Below, piece by piece: positions 6,721-9,601 of a DNA stretch of 9,601 nucleotides (within the stretch, counting starts at the first letter, position 1; every line of letters starts with the position of its first letter). A program made the position numbers and the translations under genes. The notes under the pieces were generated by a model. It made no database searches. It was not told the DNA's origin and worked only from the letters and a program-made list of their open reading frames with translations. Source of the stretch: Odoribacteraceae bacterium (GTDB lineage: Bacteria > Bacteroidota > Bacteroidia > Bacteroidales > Marinifilaceae); the NCBI GenBank assembly GCA_031279175.1, contig JAITJA010000108.1:1-9601 (forward strand), written 5' to 3'.

Positions 6721-6906
6721 GCTCGACCCGGGAGGAAGCTGGAAAAGTAGGAGGTGGACGGGATAGATAGCTCCCACCGGACGGTTGTCAGTATATTTTC
6801 CGGGATCACGGGGAGGGCGTCCCCTACCGAGAGCATAATTAGTCTTGTTTGAAGTTTGATGTGTGTGGTTTGTCAGACGACAAAGATCTTCTTGGGAGCG
6901 CGTGTG

Positions 6907-7260
6907 TCAGGGCAAATGCTTCTTCATCATTGCTTCAAACAATCGTAAGTTCTTATCGTGACCCGGCTGTCCTGTCGCGAAAAAAGGGGTCGTGGATTAC
7001 CCGTGGGATCGCCCCGTCCTGGTAAAAGCATCCCGGTATTTATCGACGATCTCTTCGACTCTTTTCACTGTCCCGGTGTGGCTTGTTCCCATGTAAATAC
7101 GGTTGTTTTCAAGAGTTAGTCACGTTGACATGCCTCGTGCAATGGATATTGTCGTGAAATTTACCCCGACACGCGCGGGCGGGCCGTCGCGCCAGTCACT
7201 ATCCCACTTGAAAATCATAACAAAATGAAGACGCGGTTGTCCTGATGCACATGTAGTTTG
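6907..7260 (-). pseudogene. Possible decayed reading frame, family not recognised
   Basis: One minus-strand frame runs from 7260 to a TGA at 6907-6909 and is broken only twice, by TGA (7120-7122) and TAA (6997-6999). The pieces have coding-like composition: HFVMIFKWDSDWRDG (near 7226-7182), then NNRIYMGTSHTGTVKRVEE (starting near 7107), then FFATGQPGHDKNLRLFEAMM (near 6981-6922) followed by KKHLP and the stop. Both breaks leave the phase unchanged, as expected from point mutation of one ancestral gene. The upstream end is unclear: another TGA at 7261-7263 and a TAA further up interrupt the frame, so the original start may be lost. I cannot name a family. Chance remains possible, since two stops in about 118 codons is only modestly fewer than random. 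It lies beyond the GlmM terminator and has no evident promoter. Confidence 0.3.
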
Positions 7261-7371
7261 TCAAATGATAACGATCTCCCGGAGGAGTTTTAGATGATCC
7301 GCTTATGCCCGCGTGTACAGTTTGTAAGCTTGAGAAATTGTTATTTTACCCGGTACGCTTCCCCCCAAAAG

Positions 7372-7406
7372 AAAAGAGATAAGTTGTTTCATGTCTTATC
7401 TCTTTT
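7372..7406. terminator. Intrinsic terminator downstream of glmM
   Basis: AAAAGAGATAAG (7372-7383) pairs perfectly with CTTATCTCTTTT (7395-7406), a 12-bp stem with an 11-base loop. In the minus direction a second T-run (CTTTT) follows, so it should end the GlmM transcript, whose stop is about 100 bases upstream on that strand. The T-run on the plus side is shorter, but termination of plus-strand reading from the rRNA methyltransferase is also possible. Confidence 0.88.
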
Positions 7407-7508
7407 CCAATACTCCCGGGAAGTATGCCGATAGTTGTCCGGCGGGAGGACCTACGTCGAACTCACGTTATAGAGTAAGAGTACGCGATGATTTTCGAGT
7501 TCAAGTGT

Positions 7509-8897
7509 CTATTCATTAATCATGCGCTTGACCGATAGGATGATTTGTTGGGCCAGGTCGATGGCGGATTGTTCGTCTTTTGACTCCGAGTAAATCCGAA
7601 GAATCGGCTCGGTATTGGACTTGCGTAAATGCACCCATCCCGACGCGAAATCAATCTTTACCCCATCAATGTCGGTGATCTCTTCCGAGGCATATTGCTT
7701 TTTTAATCCCTCCAGGATGGCGTCCACGTTTACCGCTGGTGTTAGCGTTAATTTGTTTTTCGAGATGAAATAAGAGGGATAATCTGCTTTCAAACGGGTC
7801 ATCGATTTCTTGCATGTCACGAAATGAGAGAGAAATAAACCAATGCCTACTAAGGCGTCACGACCATAATGGCTCTCGGGATAGATCACTCCCCCGTTTC
7901 CTTCACCACCGATAACGGCTCGCGTCTCTTTCATCTTGGTCACTACATTTACCTCTCCTACCGCCGCCGTGTTATAAGAGTGTCCATATCGTAGCGTGAT
8001 GTCGCATAAGGCCCTGGAAGAAGATAGATTGGAAACAGTATTTCCCGGCGTGTGCTGCAACACGTAATCTGCAACGGCGACCAGGGTGTATTCTTCACCA
8101 AACATTTCTCCATTCTCGCATACCAGCGCCAGACGATCCACGTCCGGATCAACTACAATTCCTAGATCAGCCCCGCTCTCCCGTACTTTCGCTGATATTT
8201 GGGTCAAGTTCTCGGGTAACGGCTCCGGGTCATGGGCAAATTGTCCCGTCGGATCGCAGTTCAACTCGATGATATCCTGTACCCCCAGTGCCTTTAATAG
8301 CATGGGAATCACTACTCCTCCCACGGAGTTGACAGCATCTACCACGATCTTCAAGTTTGCACGAGTGATCGCGTCCCGGTTGACCAGCTCCAGCCCTAAC
8401 ACGTGTTGAATGTGATAGTCGGTGTAATCAAGGGATGTCGTTCCCCCCAGGGCTTCTACCCCGACGTACGTGAATGACTCTTTCTCGGCCAACTCTAGTA
8501 CTTTAATTCCATCCGCTGCCGAGAGAAATTCGCCTTGGCTATTCAGTAGTTTCAAGGCATTCCATTGTTTGGGATTATGACTGGCAGTCAAGATGATTCC
8601 CCCGTCTGCCTTTTCCGAGATAACGGCAATCTCCGTGGTCGGCGTCGTTGCCAAACCAATATTTACCACATCATGTCCCAGCCCTGATAATGTGGCTTCT
8701 ATCAAGTGGGCGTACATCGCTCCCGAAATCCGGGCGTCTCGTCCGATGACGATCTTTGCCCGCTCTTTGCCTCTCTCTTCTTTGAGCCAAGTAGCATAGG
8801 CCGACACGAATTTCACGACATCCAGGGGAGTCAAATTATTACCTGGTGTTCCTCCAACGGTACCGCGTATCCCCGATATTGATTTGATCAACGTCAT
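7509..8897 (-). CDS. glmM: Phosphoglucosamine mutase / alpha-D-phosphohexomutase
   Basis: A 462-residue alpha-D-phosphohexomutase of full length. Domain 1 begins SISGIRGTVG and carries the phosphoserine loop TASHNPKQWNALK with Ser106 as catalytic phosphoserine. The magnesium site is DPDVDR (Asp250, Asp252, Asp254). The sugar-recognition loop reads GGEGNGGVIYP (330-340). The C-terminal phosphate-binding loop is RKSNTEP (425-431). GlmM converts glucosamine-6-phosphate to glucosamine-1-phosphate for UDP-GlcNAc, hence peptidoglycan and lipopolysaccharide. The sugar loop is GEGNGG rather than the GEQSGH typical of proteobacterial GlmM or the GEMSGH of many phosphomanno/phosphoglucomutases. I recall this form in Bacteroidota proteins annotated as phosphoglucosamine mutase, but substrate assignment is by family. 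The ATG at 8895-8897 is placed just before the first conserved strand. It lies on the same strand as gcvH, 76 bases downstream, with a terminator-like hairpin between. Confidence 0.87.
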   Translation of the reverse strand: MTLIKSISGIRGTVGGTPGNNLTPLDVVKFVSAYATWLKEERGKERAKIVIGRDARISGAMYAHLIEATLSGLGHDVVNIGLATTPTTEIAVISEKADGGIILTASHNPKQWNALKLLNSQGEFLSAADGIKVLELAEKESFTYVGVEALGGTTSLDYTDYHIQHVLGLELVNRDAITRANLKIVVDAVNSVGGVVIPMLLKALGVQDIIELNCDPTGQFAHDPEPLPENLTQISAKVRESGADLGIVVDPDVDRLALVCENGEMFGEEYTLVAVADYVLQHTPGNTVSNLSSSRALCDITLRYGHSYNTAAVGEVNVVTKMKETRAVIGGEGNGGVIYPESHYGRDALVGIGLFLSHFVTCKKSMTRLKADYPSYFISKNKLTLTPAVNVDAILEGLKKQYASEEITDIDGVKIDFASGWVHLRKSNTEPILRIYSESKDEQSAIDLAQQIILSVKRMINE

Positions 8898-8909
8898 AAT
8901 CTATCATGA

Positions 8910-8917
8910 TAAAAATA
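8910..8917 (-). promoter_or_regulatory. Candidate -7 element for glmM
   Basis: TATTTTTA on the minus strand matches TAnnTTTG except for the last base and sits 12 bases before the ATG, implying a nearly leaderless message. It coincides with the T-tract of the gcvH hairpin. No -33 TTTG is seen at standard spacing, so this may simply be the terminator tail. Confidence 0.3.
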
Positions 8918-8957
8918 GAAACTGTATCCATTCCCTCGTCGGAGAATGCATACAGTT
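8911..8957 (-). terminator. Intrinsic terminator downstream of gcvH
   Basis: AACTGTATCCATTC (8920-8933) and GAATGCATACAGTT (8944-8957) form a 14-bp stem with one mismatch and a ten-base loop. In the minus direction the hairpin is followed by TCTATTTTT. It starts 16 bases beyond the gcvH stop and its tail ends about 13 bases before the glmM start, so glmM transcription requires read-through or a promoter overlapping this structure. Confidence 0.8.
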
Positions 8958-8973
8958 CTCTATTAAATTACAC

Positions 8974-9348
8974 TTAAATGTGTGCCTTGTACGCCTCGGC
9001 ACTCAATAAACCATCAAGTTGTTCTTCGTTCTCGATCTTGATTCTAATGATCCACCCTTCCCCGTAAGGATCGGTATTCACCAGTTCCGGGTTGTCTTCC
9101 ACCGCTTCGTTAAAATCCAAGACTTCGCCGGCAATCGGCATGTAAAGATCGGAAACGGTCTTCACTGCCTCTACAGTACCGAAGACACTGCCTGCCTCCA
9201 AGCTCTCTCCTTCCGTTTCTACTTCCACGAAGACAATGTCGCCTAATTGGCTCTGCGCGTAATCGGTAATTCCAACCACGGCTTCTTTCCCTTCGACACG
9301 AATCCATTCGTGCTCGCGGGTATACTTCAAATCTACAGGAATTTTCAT
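8974..9348 (-). CDS. gcvH: Glycine cleavage system H protein
   Basis: A 124-residue lipoyl-carrier protein of usual length. It opens with YTREHEWIRVEG, the conserved H-protein start. VGITDYAQSQLGDIVFVE (25-42) and the lipoylation motif FGTVEAVKTVSDLYMP (56-71) follow, with Lys63 as the lipoyl-lysine, and then NPELVNTDPYGEGWI near the C-terminus. The H protein moves the aminomethyl group between the P, T and L proteins of the glycine cleavage system, feeding one-carbon units to tetrahydrofolate. The gcvT, gcvP and lpd partners are not in the window, which is common in this phylum where the genes are scattered. The start ATG at 9346-9348 gives the standard MKIPVDLKYT. A perfect -7 box lies 38 bases upstream and a hairpin terminator follows. 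GC content is low (23 of 60 bases at 9001-9060) compared with the left half of the window. Confidence 0.97.
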   Translation of the reverse strand: MKIPVDLKYTREHEWIRVEGKEAVVGITDYAQSQLGDIVFVEVETEGESLEAGSVFGTVEAVKTVSDLYMPIAGEVLDFNEAVEDNPELVNTDPYGEGWIIRIKIENEEQLDGLLSAEAYKAHI

Positions 9349-9386
9349 TATTCTATCTATTAAGTTTATTTGATATTAATACGCCA

Positions 9387-9394
9387 CAAATGTA
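9387..9394 (-). promoter_or_regulatory. -7 promoter element for gcvH
   Basis: On the minus strand TACATTTG is a perfect TAnnTTTG box, predicting a start near 9380 and a leader of about 30 bases before the ATG at 9348. A -33 TTTG at the usual spacing is not evident; the upstream bases are only T-rich. Confidence 0.6.
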
Positions 9395-9465
9395 AAACAA
9401 AAAACAGAAGAACTACGGTAGATCCAATTAGTAAATACAACTGAAGAAAAAAAATCACGATTTAT

Positions 9466-9496
9466 TTTGCAGGTTCAAATACAGTTTCTACCTTTG
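9466..9496 (+). promoter_or_regulatory. Promoter of tRNA-Asp
   Basis: TTTG (9466-9469), exactly 19 bases, then TACCTTTG (9489-9496): both boxes and the spacing match the Bacteroidota primary-sigma consensus. The start would be near 9503, giving about 33 bases of 5' extension to be removed from the tRNA precursor. It is the best promoter in the window. Confidence 0.85.
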
Positions 9497-9535
9497 CCCC
9501 GCAGTTGAGAATAATAGTGGTTCTCCTACAATCAC

Positions 9536-9601
9536 GGTGTGGTAGTTCAGCTGGTTAGAATACGTGCCTGTCACGCACGGGGTCGCGAGTTCGAGTCTCG
9601 T
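9536..9601 (+). tRNA. tRNA-Asp (anticodon GUC), 3' end cut by window edge
   Basis: The cloverleaf can be followed up to the window end. The 5' acceptor strand is GGTGTGG (9536-9542), followed by TA and a D-arm with the AGCTGGTTA loop. The anticodon stem CGTGC/GCACG encloses the loop CTGTCAC, giving anticodon GTC and so aspartate. The T-arm is GCGAG, TTCGAGT, CTCGT. Sixty-six bases are present; the 3' acceptor strand (expected CCACACC), discriminator base and any CCA lie outside. The gene has a consensus promoter upstream and may be the first of a tRNA cluster that continues beyond the window. Confidence 0.95.

Larger units (their letters stand above)
6721..7508. other. Long gap without an intact gene
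   Basis: Between the rRNA methyltransferase and the GlmM gene about 790 bases have no open reading frame I can support. The segment contains a small GC hairpin (GGGGA 6810-6814 with TCCCC 6820-6824, no T-tract), two imperfect copies of a roughly 31-base sequence (6864-6895 and 7252-7282), a minus-strand frame that looks like decayed coding sequence (6907-7260) and the strong hairpin at 7372-7406. No tRNA, IS inverted repeats or CRISPR-like spacing were found. The simplest reading is an eroded gene. Confidence 0.6.

Noticed and set aside
6546..6770. Plus-strand small frame overlapping the rlmI 3' end
   Set aside because: Out of phase with rlmI, Arg/Gly-rich, no promoter or homologous motif.
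5944..6777. Minus-strand frame of about 277 codons opposite rlmI
   Set aside because: No recognisable domain, overlaps the methyltransferase almost entirely and has no promoter; antisense shadow.
6810..6824. GC hairpin after rlmI as its terminator
   Set aside because: Only a 5-bp stem and no T-tract on either strand.

Overview
The window looks like ordinary chromosome from a member of the Bacteroidota, probably order Bacteroidales. Three things point there. The promoters follow the Bacteroidota form (TTTG, about 19-20 bases, TAnnTTTG), the clearest being the one before the tRNA at 9466-9496. The LolA-like protein, the 81-residue helix-turn-helix protein and the 459-residue tryptophanase are of Bacteroidota type. 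No purine-rich ribosome binding sites stand out before the starts. A closer placement (for example Odoribacteraceae/Butyricimonas, suggested by CG-rich wobble positions) is only a guess.

Layout, left to right. 35-1318 (-) encodes a secreted lipoprotein with a BNR-type beta-propeller, divergent from a LolA-like periplasmic protein at 1456-2106 (+). A two-way terminator at 2108-2137 separates LolA from tryptophanase tnaA (2150-3529, -). Upstream of tnaA is a DEAD-box RNA helicase (3696 to about 5012, -). Across a divergent promoter region lies a small helix-turn-helix protein (5212-5457, +) with its own terminator, then an RlmI-family 23S rRNA methyltransferase (5548-6720, +). About 790 bases without an intact gene follow (6721-7508); they hold a possible decayed reading frame on the minus strand, an imperfect direct repeat and a strong hairpin terminator. 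Then come a GlmM-type phosphohexomutase (7509-8897, -) and glycine cleavage H protein gcvH (8974-9348, -). A tRNA-Asp(GUC) cut by the window edge (9536-9601, +) has a textbook promoter.

The genes do not form one pathway. Most are single-gene units separated by terminators: envelope maintenance (LolA-like, GlmM), RNA metabolism (helicase, rRNA methyltransferase, tRNA), amino acid and one-carbon metabolism (TnaA, GcvH) and possible glycan handling (BNR protein). GC content falls from roughly 70% in parts of the left end to about 40% near gcvH.

I found no new multi-gene system. Worth a second look are the intergenic remnant at 6721-7371, the helicase start (its apparent TTG start lies inside a -7 promoter element), the paired promoter-like inverted repeat between the first two genes, and terminators whose T-tracts double as -7 boxes for the next gene.
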